Positions 52,375 through 61,021 of a stretch of 64,000 bases of DNA are shown piece after piece (the first letter of the stretch is position 1; each line of letters starts with the position of its first letter). This DNA comes from Pseudomonadota bacterium (GTDB lineage Bacteria > Pseudomonadota > Gammaproteobacteria > Burkholderiales > Burkholderiaceae_C), in contig JAKOYD010000086.1 in assembly GCA_029780695.1 (NCBI GenBank), positions 46,929 to 110,928 of the forward strand, given 5' to 3'. A program made the translations under genes and the position numbers. Under the pieces are notes generated by a model, which saw only the letters and a program-made list of their open reading frames with translations, was not told the DNA's origin and ran no database searches.

Positions 52375-53625
52375 ATGGCCACCAAAGGATTCTTCACCGC
52401 CTTCAACGACGTCTGGATGCTGGACGGCGTGCGCACGCCCATGGTCGACTATTGCGGCGCCCTCGGCCACATCAGCCCGACCGACCTCGGCATCAAGACC
52501 TCGCGCGAGGCACTGAAACGCGCCGGCGTGCCGGGCAGCGACATTGGCTCGGTCGTCACCGGCAACATGGCGCCGGGCGACTTCGACCAGTTCTTTCTGC
52601 CGCGCCACATCGGCCTGTACGCCGGCGTGCCGGTGGAGGTGCCGGCCATCATGGCGCAGCGCATCTGCGGCACGGGGTTCGAGCTGTTCCGCCAGGCCGG
52701 CGAGCACATCCAGGGCGGCGCGTGTGATGCCGCGCTGGTGGTCGGCACCGAGAGCATGACGCGCAACCCGATTGCCGCGTTCGACCACCGCACCGGCTTC
52801 AAGCTGGGCGCGCCGGTCGGCTTCAAGGACTACATGTGGGAGGCGCTGAAAGACCCCGCCCCCGGCATCAACATGATCCAGACGGCCGAGAACCTGGCCA
52901 AGAAGTACGGCATCACGCGCGAGCAGGTCGATGAATTCGCCGCCGCCTCGTTCGCCAAGGCCGTGGCGGCGCAGCAAAACGGCTTTCTGGCCGGCGAAAT
53001 CGTGCCCGTGGTCAGCGAGAAGTTCGAGCTGGAAGGCTACAAGCCGCGCGGCATCAAGCTGCAGGGCAAGGTGACGGAAGTCGCGCAAGACACGCACCCG
53101 CGCCCGTCGCCGCTGGACGTGCTGGCCAAGCTGCGCCCCGTGTTTGAGGGCGGCGTGCAGACCGGCGGCAACTCGTCGGCGCTGGTGGATGCAGCCGCCG
53201 CGGCCGTGGTCGCCTCGGGGGCGTATGCGAAGGCCAACGGCAAAAAACCGCTGGCACGCATCGTCGGCGCCGCCGCCGTCGGTGTGCCGCCCGAGATCAT
53301 GGGCATCGGCCCGGCACCTGCCATCCGCCTGCTGCTGGAGCGCACCGGCCTGAAGCTTCAAGATATCGGCCGCTTCGAGATCAACGAAGCACAAGGCGCG
53401 CAGACGCTGGCCGTGGGGCGCGAACTGGGACTGGACCTGGACAAGCTCAACGTCAACGGCGGCGCCATCGCATTGGGCCACCCGCTGGCGGCCACGGGCG
53501 TGCGGCTGACGATCACGGTGGCGCGCGCCATGCAGCGCGATGGCCTCAAGTACGGCATCTCGTCGGCCTGCGTCGGTGGCGGTCAGGGCATCGCACTGCT
53601 GCTGGAGAACCCGAATGCATCGTGA
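52375..53625 (+). CDS. Thiolase (acetyl-CoA acetyltransferase family)
   Basis: A 416-residue thiolase. The acyl-accepting Cys is C98 in QRICGTGFELF, the catalytic His is in GGAIALGHPLAATGVR near residues 362-377, and the second Cys is in SACVGGGQG near 398-406. It would cleave the beta-ketoacyl-CoA formed from the activated side chain, releasing acetyl-CoA. It is part of the ech-fcs operon. Confidence 0.9.
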   Translation: MATKGFFTAFNDVWMLDGVRTPMVDYCGALGHISPTDLGIKTSREALKRAGVPGSDIGSVVTGNMAPGDFDQFFLPRHIGLYAGVPVEVPAIMAQRICGTGFELFRQAGEHIQGGACDAALVVGTESMTRNPIAAFDHRTGFKLGAPVGFKDYMWEALKDPAPGINMIQTAENLAKKYGITREQVDEFAAASFAKAVAAQQNGFLAGEIVPVVSEKFELEGYKPRGIKLQGKVTEVAQDTHPRPSPLDVLAKLRPVFEGGVQTGGNSSALVDAAAAAVVASGAYAKANGKKPLARIVGAAAVGVPPEIMGIGPAPAIRLLLERTGLKLQDIGRFEINEAQGAQTLAVGRELGLDLDKLNVNGGAIALGHPLAATGVRLTITVARAMQRDGLKYGISSACVGGGQGIALLLENPNAS

Positions 53626-53631
53626 CGGTCT

Positions 53632-53741
53632 TCCTCCCTCGCCCCTTTGGGGAGAGGGTTGGGGTGAGGGGCGACAGCGCCACGATAGATCAGGCTGCTG
53701 ACCCTCACCCCCGCCCTCTCCCGCTTGCGGGAGAGGGGGTC
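53632..53741. repeat. REP-like palindrome pair (family B)
   Basis: CCTCCCTCGCCCCTTTGGGG with GGGGTGAGGGG, then ACCCTCACCCCCGCCCTCTC with GCGGGAGAGGGGG. They lie between thiolase and SDR genes. Confidence 0.85.
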
Positions 53742-53759
53742 ACAAAGTCGAAGTCTTAA

Positions 53760-53818
53760 TCAAATCAGCCTCCAGCGCCCTCCCATCAAGCGCAAGCAGC
53801 TATCAATTCAATAGTATC
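53760..53818 (-). repeat. Dispersed hairpin repeat, family A
   Basis: AAATCAGCCTCCAGCGCCC, ATCAAGCGCAAGCAGCTATC, then AATTCAATAG. A near-consensus copy. Confidence 0.85.
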
Positions 53819-53831
53819 AGGAGATGAACCC

Positions 53832-54596
53832 ATGAAGATCGAAGGACAAGCAGCCCTCGTCACCGGCGGCGGCTCGGGCCTGGGCGAAGCCACGGCGCGC
53901 GAACTGGCGCGCCTGGGCGCCAAGGTGGCCGTGCTCGACCTGAACCTGGACAACGCCAAGAAAGTCGCGGCCGACATCGGCGGCTTGGGCATCCAATGCG
54001 ACGTGAGCAGTGGCGACAGCATGCAATCGGCCATCGAGCAAGCCGCCGCCGCGCACGGCCCGGCGCGCATCCTGATGCAGATCGCCGGCATCGGCTCGGC
54101 CAAGCGCGTGGTCGGCAAGGACGGCAGCGCGGCGCCGCTGGAAGATTTCATCAAGGTCGTCAACGTTAACCTGATCGGCACCTACAACGCCGCGCGCCTG
54201 TTCGCCGCCGCTGCCGCCAAGCTGGACCCGATGGAAGACGGCGAGCGTGGCGCCATGGTGTTCACCGCCAGCGTGGCCGCGTTCGACGGCCAGGTCGGCC
54301 AGCAGGCTTACAGCGCCAGCAAGGGCGGCGTGGTCGGCATGACGCTGCCGATGGCACGCGATCTGGCACAGCACGGCATCCGCGTGTGCACCATCGCGCC
54401 GGGGCTGTTCAGCACGCCGCTGATGCGCACCTTGCCTGAGCCCGTGCAGCAGTCGCTGGCGGCGTCCATCCCCTTCCCTTCGCGCCTGGGCAAGCCCGAG
54501 GAGTTTGCCGAACTGGCCTGCCACATCGTGACCAACGGCCACCTGAACGGCGAAGTGATCCGCCTGGACGGCGCGCTGCGCATGAGCCCCAGATAA
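53832..54596 (+). CDS. Short-chain dehydrogenase (3-hydroxyacyl-CoA dehydrogenase type 2-like)
   Basis: A 254-residue SDR. The NAD loop is TGGGSGLG (11-18), with D36 suggesting NAD preference. The catalytic triad is S147, Y160 and K164 (YSASK). The PMEDGERGAMVFTASVAAFDGQ stretch resembles human HSD10-type 3-hydroxyacyl-CoA dehydrogenases. It fits the step between hydratase and thiolase in a beta-oxidation route. Confidence 0.9.
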   Translation: MKIEGQAALVTGGGSGLGEATARELARLGAKVAVLDLNLDNAKKVAADIGGLGIQCDVSSGDSMQSAIEQAAAAHGPARILMQIAGIGSAKRVVGKDGSAAPLEDFIKVVNVNLIGTYNAARLFAAAAAKLDPMEDGERGAMVFTASVAAFDGQVGQQAYSASKGGVVGMTLPMARDLAQHGIRVCTIAPGLFSTPLMRTLPEPVQQSLAASIPFPSRLGKPEEFAELACHIVTNGHLNGEVIRLDGALRMSPR

Positions 54597-54597
54597 C

Positions 54598-54680
54598 CCC
54601 CTGCGGCGCTGACGCGCCTTCTCCCAAGCGGGGGACGACGCCAGTGGCCAGGCCCAGCCCGCTCCACGGCGCCCCCGCAT
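54598..54680. repeat. Dispersed repeat, family C
   Basis: CCCCCTGCGGCGC, CTTCTCCC, AAGCGGGGGACGACGCCAG and a GC-rich tail. It lies between the SDR and thioesterase genes. Confidence 0.5.
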
Positions 54681-54750
54681 GGCCCACCCCACGGCGACTG
54701 GTGTTAACACTGAGTCCGTCAAACCGCTTTCAAACGTTGAGTTCCAGACC

Positions 54751-55170
54751 ATGAGCAAGACGACGATTTACGAAGTCAAGGTGATGTTCGGCGACTGCGA
54801 CCCGGCCGGCATCGTGTTCTTTCCCAATTTCTGCAAGTGGATGGACGCCTCGTCGCTCGACTTCTTCATGCAGTGCGGCCTGCCACCCTGGCGTGAGCTG
54901 AAGAAAACGCACGGCATCATCGGCACGCCGCTGCTGGAGATCCACACCAAGTTCTTCAAGCCCGCCACCTACGGCGACACGCTGCAGGTGCACACCCACG
55001 TGGCCGAATGGCGCGAAAAAGTCATCGTGCAAAAGCACGTCGTCAAGCGTGGCGACCTGGTGTTGTGCGAAGGGCTGGAAACGCGCGCCTTCGTGGTGCA
55101 CCCCGACGGCGACCCCGACAAGCTGAAGGCCATTCCCGTGCCCGATTTCATCAAGGAAAAATGCCGTTGA
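54751..55170 (+). CDS. Hotdog thioesterase, 4-hydroxybenzoyl-CoA thioesterase type
   Basis: A 139-residue hotdog-fold acyl-CoA thioesterase. The catalytic Asp lies in the GDCDPAGIVFFPNF motif near residues 15-28, the signature of the 4-hydroxybenzoyl-CoA thioesterase class. It could release 4-hydroxybenzoate or vanillate from the CoA ester left after thiolysis. The ATG at 54751 begins MSKTTIYEVKVMFG; a longer in-frame form starts at 54679 but looks non-conserved. It overlaps the following Bug gene by ten bases. Confidence 0.87.
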   Translation: MSKTTIYEVKVMFGDCDPAGIVFFPNFCKWMDASSLDFFMQCGLPPWRELKKTHGIIGTPLLEIHTKFFKPATYGDTLQVHTHVAEWREKVIVQKHVVKRGDLVLCEGLETRAFVVHPDGDPDKLKAIPVPDFIKEKCR

Positions 55171-56144
55171 GCACGCGCGCTCCCCGACGCCGCCACGTGC
55201 TCGGCTGGCTAGGCGCCTCAATGGCGGCGGCCACGCCATGGTCACGGGCACAGTCCAATGGCCAGCCGGTGAAAATCCTGGTCGGTTTCGCCGCGGGTGG
55301 CTCGGCCGATCAAACGGCGCGGCTGCTTGCCGATCAGTTGCGCGTGCAACTCAACCGCCCCGTGCTGGTGGAAAACCGCACCGGCGCGGGCGGGCGCCTG
55401 GCGGTCGAGGCGGCCAAGGCCGCCAAGCCCGACGGCGACACGCTGGTGTTCGTGCCGCACGGCGCGATGACGCTGTTTCAGCACATTTACCGCAACCTGC
55501 GCTATGACCCCGCGGTCGACTTCGCGCCGATCAGCCGCGTGGCCACCTTCGATTTCGCTGTTGCCACCGGCCCGGCCACCCCGGCCAAGAGCCTGGCTGA
55601 CTACCTGAATTGGGCGCGCGACCCCGCCAACCGGGCTTCGTTCGGCTCGCCCGGCCCGGGCACGGTGCCACATTTCATCGGACAGGCCTTGGCCGAGCGC
55701 GCCAAGCTGCGACTGACCCACGTGCCCTATCGCGGCGCGGCGCCGTCGCTGGTGGATCTGATCGGCGGCGCGGTTTCGCTCGTCATTGCGCCGCTCGCCG
55801 ACATGGTGGAACACCACAAGGCCGGCAAATTGCGCGTGCTGGCCACCACCGGCTCGCGGCGTTCCGCAGTGCTGGGCAGCATCCCCACGCTCAAGGAAGC
55901 CGGCGTCGATCTGGTCGTCGATGGCTGGTATGGCCTGTACGCGCCCGCCGCCGTGCCCGCCGATGCGCTGGCCGCGCTGGCGCGCGCCGTGCAGGGCGCC
56001 GCGCCAGCCCTCGCGCAGCCGCTGGCGCGCAGCGCGTTGGTGGCCAGCGCCTCGACACCGCAAGAACTCGCGCAACTTCAGAAGTCGGAAGCCGCCTTCT
56101 GGTCGCAACTGGTCACGTCGTCCGGCTTCAAGCCGGAAGAGTGA
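55161..56144 (+). CDS. Bug-family periplasmic solute receptor
   Basis: A 327-residue tripartite tricarboxylate transporter receptor. A twin-arginine-like signal (PRRRHVLGWLGASMAAATPWSRA) precedes the Bug opening VKILVGFAAGGSADQTARLLA. The ATG at 55161 overlaps the thioesterase end by ten bases, with AAGGAAAA upstream. Location in the operon suggests binding of a hydroxycinnamate or a breakdown product; transporter membrane genes are absent. Confidence 0.88.
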   Translation: MPLSTRAPRRRHVLGWLGASMAAATPWSRAQSNGQPVKILVGFAAGGSADQTARLLADQLRVQLNRPVLVENRTGAGGRLAVEAAKAAKPDGDTLVFVPHGAMTLFQHIYRNLRYDPAVDFAPISRVATFDFAVATGPATPAKSLADYLNWARDPANRASFGSPGPGTVPHFIGQALAERAKLRLTHVPYRGAAPSLVDLIGGAVSLVIAPLADMVEHHKAGKLRVLATTGSRRSAVLGSIPTLKEAGVDLVVDGWYGLYAPAAVPADALAALARAVQGAAPALAQPLARSALVASASTPQELAQLQKSEAAFWSQLVTSSGFKPEE

Positions 56145-56188
56145 GATCCACCGACGCCCCACTTTTCAACCCCCCAAGGAGACCACCC

Positions 56189-57328
56189 ATGACCCGCTTC
56201 ACCCTCAAGGCCATCGTGGCCGCCACCGCCATTGCCGCCAGCGGCGCCGCATTGGCCGACATCACCATCGGCGTCATCGCGCCGCTCACGGGCGCCGCCT
56301 CGGGCCTTGGCATCCCGGTCGGCAACCAGGCCAAGCTGTGGCCCAAGACGATTGCCGGCGAAAAGCTCAACGTCATCGTGATGGACGATGCCACCGACCC
56401 CAACCAGGGCGTGACCCACGCCAAGCGCTTCGTCACCAACGACAAGGTCGACGTCATCATGGGCTCGGTCGCCACACCGGTGGCCGCCGCCATCGCGCAG
56501 GTGGCGGAGGAATCGGGCACGCCGCAGCTGGCCTGGTCGCCCGTGGCCGTGCCGGCGGGCAAGGACAAGTGGCTGTTCCGCATGCCGCAGTCCAACGCCG
56601 TGATGGGCCACGCCATCATCGAACACATGAAGAAGCAGGGCATCAAGAGCGTCGGCTTCCTGGGCTACAGCGACGCCTATGGCGAAACCTGGCTCAACGA
56701 CTTCAAGCCGCAGGCCGAAAAAGCCGGCATCAAGTTCGGCCCGGTCGAGCGCTTTGCCCGCGCCGACACCAGCGTGACCGGCCAGGCGCTCAAGCTCGTG
56801 TCGGCCAATCCGGATGCGATTCTGGTCGTCGCCTCGGGCAGCGGTGCCGCCATGCCGCAGATGGCGCTGGCCGAGCGCGGCTACAAGGGCAAGGTCTACC
56901 AGACGCACGCCGCCGCCACGCGCGACCTGATGCGCGTGGGCGGCAAGGCGGTGGAAGGCGGCTTCGTCGTCAGCGGCCCGGCGGTGCTGGCCGAGCAGCT
57001 GCCCGATTCGCACCCCTCGAAGGCCGAGGCCATCAAGTTCGTGCAGCAGTACGAAAAAGCCTATGGCCCCGCCTCGCGCAACCAGTTTGCCGGCCACGCC
57101 TACGACTCGATCATCGTGATGGAAAAGGCGGTGCCGCTGGCGCTGAAAAAGGCCAAGCCCGGCACGCCCGAATTCCGTGCCGCGCTGCGCGACGCCTTCG
57201 AGCAGATCGGCAAAACCACCCTGGCGCACGGCGTGTTGAACTGGACGCCGGCCGACCACTGGGGCTACACGCAGGACACCGGCGTGATGATGAAAGTCAC
57301 CGGCGGCGAGTTCAAGGTCGAGAAGTAA
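56189..57328 (+). CDS. ABC transporter substrate-binding protein (aromatic/branched-chain type)
   Basis: A 379-residue periplasmic binding protein, type I fold. The signal peptide is residues 1-24 (MTRFTLKAIVAATAIAASGAALA), and the mature part begins DITIGVIAPLTGAASGLGIPVGNQ. In catabolic operons such proteins bind aromatic acids; the permease and ATPase genes are not here. CAAGGAGA precedes the ATG. Confidence 0.88.
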   Translation: MTRFTLKAIVAATAIAASGAALADITIGVIAPLTGAASGLGIPVGNQAKLWPKTIAGEKLNVIVMDDATDPNQGVTHAKRFVTNDKVDVIMGSVATPVAAAIAQVAEESGTPQLAWSPVAVPAGKDKWLFRMPQSNAVMGHAIIEHMKKQGIKSVGFLGYSDAYGETWLNDFKPQAEKAGIKFGPVERFARADTSVTGQALKLVSANPDAILVVASGSGAAMPQMALAERGYKGKVYQTHAAATRDLMRVGGKAVEGGFVVSGPAVLAEQLPDSHPSKAEAIKFVQQYEKAYGPASRNQFAGHAYDSIIVMEKAVPLALKKAKPGTPEFRAALRDAFEQIGKTTLAHGVLNWTPADHWGYTQDTGVMMKVTGGEFKVEK

Positions 57329-57390
57329 GCCGCCACGCGAGCCGGGCGCATACGACGGCCCGCCTGTGCGGGGGCCGTCATGCTTGCATG

Positions 57391-57447
57391 AAAAATCCGC
57401 TGCCAGCGCTTGAGGATCAAGCGCTGGCAGCTATTAAATTGATAGTT
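57391..57447 (-). repeat. Best-preserved family A hairpin
   Basis: Perfect 14-base arms GCTGCCAGCGCTTG (57399-57412) and CAAGCGCTGGCAGC (57418-57431) with a five-base loop, then TATTAAATTGATAG. It lies directly upstream of the acyl-CoA dehydrogenase start. Confidence 0.9.
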
Positions 57448-57449
57448 CC

Positions 57450-59141
57450 ATGAACCACTACCGGGTGCCCACGGAAGATCTGGCCTTCATCCTGTTCGAC
57501 GTGCTGAACGCGCCCGACCAGTTGGCCGCGCTGCCCGCCATGGCCGAGGCCGACGAGCCGCTGCTGCGCCAGTTGCTGGATGAGATGGGCAAGTTCGTCA
57601 GCGGCCAGATCGCGCCGCTCAACCGCGTGGGCGACGAGGTCGGCGCGCGGTTCAAGGACGGCGCCGTCACCATGGCGCCCGGGTTTCGCGACGCTTACCA
57701 GGCCTTCTGGCAAGCCGGCTGGCCGGCGCTGTCGGCGGCCCCAGAGGACGGCGGCCAGGGCCTGCCCGCCGCGCTGGATGCGGCGCTGTACGAATCCCTG
57801 AGCGCCGCCAACCACGGCTGGACCATGGCGCCCGGCCTGCTGCACGGCGCCTACGAATGCCTGAAGCACCACGGCAGCGATGCCTTGAAGGCGCAGTACC
57901 TCGAAAAAATCGCCACCGGCGAATGGCTGGCCACCATGTGCCTGACCGAGCCGCACGCCGGCAGCGATCTTGGGCTTTGCTCGACCCGGGCCGTGCCGCA
58001 AGAGGACGGCAGCCACCACATCAGCGGCACCAAAATCTTCATCAGCGGCGGTGAGCACGACCTGACCGACAACATCGTGCACCTGGTGCTGGCGCGCCTG
58101 CCCGATGCGCCGCCCGGGCCCAAGGGCCTGTCGCTGTTTCTAGTGCCCAAGTTCTACGCCGACGGCACGCGCAGCGCCGTGGTGTGCGAACGCATCGAGG
58201 AAAAAATGGGCCTGCACGGCTCGCCCACCTGCGTCATGCGTTTCGACGCCGCGCGCGGCTGGATCGTCGGCGCGCCCGGCAAGGGCCTGGCCGCCATGTT
58301 CGTGATGATGAACGCCGCCCGCCTGCACGTGGCGCTGCAAGGCATCGGCCTGCTGTCGGCCGCCTGGCAAAAGGCCGACGCCTACGCGCACGAGCGCCGG
58401 CAGATGCGCGCGCCGGGCGCCAGCCAGACCAGCGCCATCATTGACCACCCCGCCGTGCGCCGCATCCTGGACACGCAGCGCGCCTGGATCGACGGCGGCC
58501 GCGTCATGGCCTACCAGACCGCGCTCGAACTCGACATTGCCCGCTACCACCCGGATGCCGACCGCCGCCAGCGCGCCGAGCGCTGGTGCGCGCTGGTCAC
58601 CCCGATCCTGAAGGCCGCCTGCACGCACCAGGCCTTCCACGGTGGATCGGACTGCCTGCAGGTCTTCGGCGGCCACGGCTACGTGCGCGAATGGGGCATC
58701 GAGCAGCACGTGCGCGACGCCCGCGTGGCCATGATCTACGAGGGCACCAACGAAATCCAGGCCATCGACCTGCTGGTGCGCAAGGTGCTGGCCGATGGCG
58801 CCGCTGGCTGGCTGGCCGTGCTGGCGCAACTTCGCACCGACGTCGACGGCGCCCACCCCGACGCCGCACACTGCCTGGACCGGCTGGTCGAGCTGACCCG
58901 CGCGGTCATCCGGGCCAGCGCTGGCGACGCCGCGCTGCCCTACCGCCTGGCCGACGACTACCTGCGAGCCTGCGCCGTCGCCCTGCTGGGCTGGGCCGGC
59001 AGCCGCATCGCCGCCGTGGCCAACGCGGCCCCGAGCCCCGCCCGCTGGCAGGCGCCGTTGACCGCGCTGCGCACCTGCGTGCTGCCCGAATTCGACATGC
59101 GCGCCGCCATCGTGAGCGCGCAGCTGCCTTCGCCGGCCTGA
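57450..59141 (+). CDS. Acyl-CoA dehydrogenase
   Basis: A 563-residue flavoenzyme of the long FadE/DmdC-like class. The substrate/FAD region CLTEPHAGSDLGL is near residues 164-176, and the catalytic-Glu motif YEGTNEIQAIDLLVRK is near residues 430-445. It would desaturate a saturated acyl- or arylpropanoyl-CoA, so this route may also accept dihydro-cinnamates. It ends the operon; the family A hairpin lies just ahead of the ATG. No second stop or frameshift was seen. Confidence 0.9.
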   Translation: MNHYRVPTEDLAFILFDVLNAPDQLAALPAMAEADEPLLRQLLDEMGKFVSGQIAPLNRVGDEVGARFKDGAVTMAPGFRDAYQAFWQAGWPALSAAPEDGGQGLPAALDAALYESLSAANHGWTMAPGLLHGAYECLKHHGSDALKAQYLEKIATGEWLATMCLTEPHAGSDLGLCSTRAVPQEDGSHHISGTKIFISGGEHDLTDNIVHLVLARLPDAPPGPKGLSLFLVPKFYADGTRSAVVCERIEEKMGLHGSPTCVMRFDAARGWIVGAPGKGLAAMFVMMNAARLHVALQGIGLLSAAWQKADAYAHERRQMRAPGASQTSAIIDHPAVRRILDTQRAWIDGGRVMAYQTALELDIARYHPDADRRQRAERWCALVTPILKAACTHQAFHGGSDCLQVFGGHGYVREWGIEQHVRDARVAMIYEGTNEIQAIDLLVRKVLADGAAGWLAVLAQLRTDVDGAHPDAAHCLDRLVELTRAVIRASAGDAALPYRLADDYLRACAVALLGWAGSRIAAVANAAPSPARWQAPLTALRTCVLPEFDMRAAIVSAQLPSPA

Positions 59142-59404
59142 CGCGAGCACCCGCGCGTGCGCGCACCGCGCCGCCTGCCGACCCACAGCACAGTTCATGA
59201 CACCATTGCACACCGCCGACGGGCCCCGGCGCCCGCCCGCCGCTCGCCTTGGTGCCGTCCGCTGGCCATGGCGCCGGCCGCCGCTGGCGTCGGCACGCTG
59301 CGCAGCCTGCGGCCTGCGGTCGACGGGCACGGCGGTCATGATCCGCGGTGTTCGTCTGCCGTGACCTGCCCACCCCACTGCCCTTGGTGCCCGTGCTGCC
59401 CGAC

Positions 59405-59914
59405 ATGAAGCCGGCCGCCGCACCCCCCACCGACACCGGCGCGCAACGCCGTTCCACCGCCGGCGCGCGCGCGCCGCGGCCGGCCGACGACGTCGACACC
59501 CGCTACCTGCAAAGCCTGCTGGGCTACAACGCGCGCCGGGCGGCACTGGCGGTAATTGGCGTGTTCATACCGCGCATGGCGGCGTATGGGCTGCGGCCGG
59601 TGGATTTCTCGATCCTGTCCGTCATCCGGCACAACGGCGGCATCACCTCCAAGCAGTTGTGCACCGCGCTGAACCTGCTGCCGCCCAACCTGGTGGGCAA
59701 AATTGGCGCGCTGCAAAAGCGCGGTTTGGTCGAGCGCCGCCCCCACCCCACCGACGGTCGGGCGCTCGGCCTGCACCTGACCGAACGCGGCCAGATGCTG
59801 GCGGCGCAGGCCGAATTGGCCGCCTTCGAACTGGAAAACGAGGTCGCCTCTCCCCTCACCCCGGCCGAGCGGAAGACACTCATCAAATTGTTGCAAAAAG
59901 TTTACGAAGCGTGA
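59405..59914 (+). CDS. MarR-family transcriptional regulator
   Basis: A 169-residue winged-helix regulator. The DNA-binding helices are VDFSILSVIRHNGGITSKQLCTALNL and LPPNLVGKIGALQKRGLVERRPHPTDGRALGLHLTERG, the MarR core with its wing. Hydroxycinnamate pathways are often controlled by MarR proteins that sense the CoA thioester, so it is the probable regulator of this operon. The ATG at 59405 is preferred to an upstream GTG at 59348. The gap 59142-59404 showed no other gene or clear motif. Confidence 0.85.
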   Translation: MKPAAAPPTDTGAQRRSTAGARAPRPADDVDTRYLQSLLGYNARRAALAVIGVFIPRMAAYGLRPVDFSILSVIRHNGGITSKQLCTALNLLPPNLVGKIGALQKRGLVERRPHPTDGRALGLHLTERGQMLAAQAELAAFELENEVASPLTPAERKTLIKLLQKVYEA

Positions 59915-59998
59915 TTCGCCGGGGCGTGCCGCGGGGCAGAGTCCGGTTTTTGTAGCACCAAACCCACGGCCATCCTTTTCTTGGAGCTATGAAACGTG

Positions 59999-60021
59999 TA
60001 GCGCATAAGATTTTTGCGCTA
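59999..60021. promoter_or_regulatory. Inverted repeat/promoter upstream of the HxlR-like gene
   Basis: TAGCGCA (59999-60005) and TGCGCTA (60015-60021) flank nine bases. The right arm runs into TATATT, a likely -10 box. It could be an autoregulatory operator. Confidence 0.5.
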
Positions 60022-60064
60022 TATTCACTGCAGCATCCAGACGTTACTTGAGGAGAAGCCTGAA

Positions 60065-60373
60065 ATGAGTTCCAAGGAAAACGCCGCCACCGGCCAGTTG
60101 CTTGCCCTGCTCGAAGCGCGCTACGCCATCCGCGTCCTGTGGGCGTTGCGCGACGGCCATCCGCAGACCTTCCGCCTGCTTCAGGACAGCGTGGGCGGCA
60201 TCACCCCTAACACGCTCAACACCCGCTTGAAAGAGCTGCGCGCCGCCAACCTGGTCACCCACGGCTCAGACGGCTACAGCCTCACCGTGAGCGGCGCCGA
60301 CCTGGTCAAGCGCCTGTCCGACCTGCAAGCCTTTGCCACCAAGTGGGTCGCAGCCCAGGCCAAGAAAAAGTGA
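60065..60373 (+). CDS. HxlR-type winged-helix regulator
   Basis: A 102-residue HxlR-like protein. The sequence IRVLWALRDGHPQTFRLLQ, GITPNTLNTRLKELRAANLV and LTVSGADLVKRL follows the standard HxlR winged-helix pattern. No conserved N-terminal sensing Cys is present. GAGGAG precedes the ATG at 60065. The effector and target are unknown; an inverted repeat overlaps its promoter. Confidence 0.82.
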   Translation: MSSKENAATGQLLALLEARYAIRVLWALRDGHPQTFRLLQDSVGGITPNTLNTRLKELRAANLVTHGSDGYSLTVSGADLVKRLSDLQAFATKWVAAQAKKK

Positions 60374-60409
60374 CACACTGCCGGCGGCGCCCTTGGCGCT
60401 GCTCAGGTT

Positions 60410-60472
60410 TTTCATCATTAAATTTGCCCCAGCCCTTGCCAGGCAAGCGCCGGCAGCTATATTTTTAGAAGT
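60410..60472 (-). repeat. Dispersed hairpin repeat, family A
   Basis: CCCCAGCCCTTG, CAGG, CAAGCGCCGGCAGCTATAT. It lies immediately upstream of the FKBP gene, ending a few bases before its ATG. Confidence 0.75.
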
Positions 60473-60480
60473 ATTTGCCC

Positions 60481-60825
60481 ATGACCACCGGACTGCAGAT
60501 CATCGACACCCGCCCTGGCACCGGCGCCGAGGCGCGCAAGGGCCAGAACGTCACCGTGCACTACACCGGCTGGCTCTACAACAACGGCCAGCAGGGCGCC
60601 AAATTCGATTCCAGCCGCGACCGCAACGACCCGTTTCAGTTTCCCCTGGGTGCCGGCATGGTCATCAAGGGTTGGGACGAAGGTGTCGCCGGCATGAAGG
60701 TGGGCGGTCAGCGCACGCTGATCATCCCGCCCGAGATGGGTTACGGCGCGCGCGGCGCGGGCGGCGTGATCCCGCCTCATGCCACGCTCAAGTTTGACGT
60801 CGAACTGCTGGGCGTTTCGGGTTGA
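60481..60825 (+). CDS. FKBP-type peptidyl-prolyl cis-trans isomerase
   Basis: A 114-residue single-domain FKBP, without signal peptide, so cytoplasmic. Visible motifs are [41 protein letters not shown] and [28 protein letters not shown], covering the active-site pocket (including the W in KGWDEG). It may aid folding alongside the heat-shock genes downstream. Confidence 0.94.
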   Translation: MTTGLQIIDTRPGTGAEARKGQNVTVHYTGWLYNNGQQGAKFDSSRDRNDPFQFPLGAGMVIKGWDEGVAGMKVGGQRTLIIPPEMGYGARGAGGVIPPHATLKFDVELLGVSG

Positions 60826-60885
60826 TGTTCGGGCCGGGCCCGGGGCCAATGCCGCGCTGAACCCCGCATGCTTGGCCGCCAGCAC

Positions 60886-60906
60886 ACCGCCTTCGGGCGG
60901 TTTTTT
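60886..60906 (+). terminator. Rho-independent terminator after the FKBP gene
   Basis: Six-base stem ACCGCC/GGCGGT with a TTCG tetraloop (60886-60901), followed by a T-tract. Confidence 0.85.
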
Positions 60907-60947
60907 CTTTCAGGCGCCTGCCAAGCCGGCCCGGACATGCGGCCAGA

Positions 60948-60975
60948 CTTGAAAGCGCGCCGACCGCAACCACAT
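60948..60975 (+). promoter_or_regulatory. Heat-shock (sigma-32-like) promoter of grpE
   Basis: CTTGAAA (60948-60954), then 15 bases, then CCACAT (60970-60975), close to the sigma-32 consensus CTTGAAA-N13-15-CCCCAT. It lies 46 bases before the grpE start. Confidence 0.65.
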
Positions 60976-61021
60976 GGAAGAATAGCCCGCTTTCTTTCAG
61001 TCATCCTCATCGCACCGACGC

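Noticed and set aside
51610..53481. Long reverse open frame antisense to fcs and the thiolase gene
   Set aside because: Both forward genes are clearly real, and the reverse product includes translated REP sequence.
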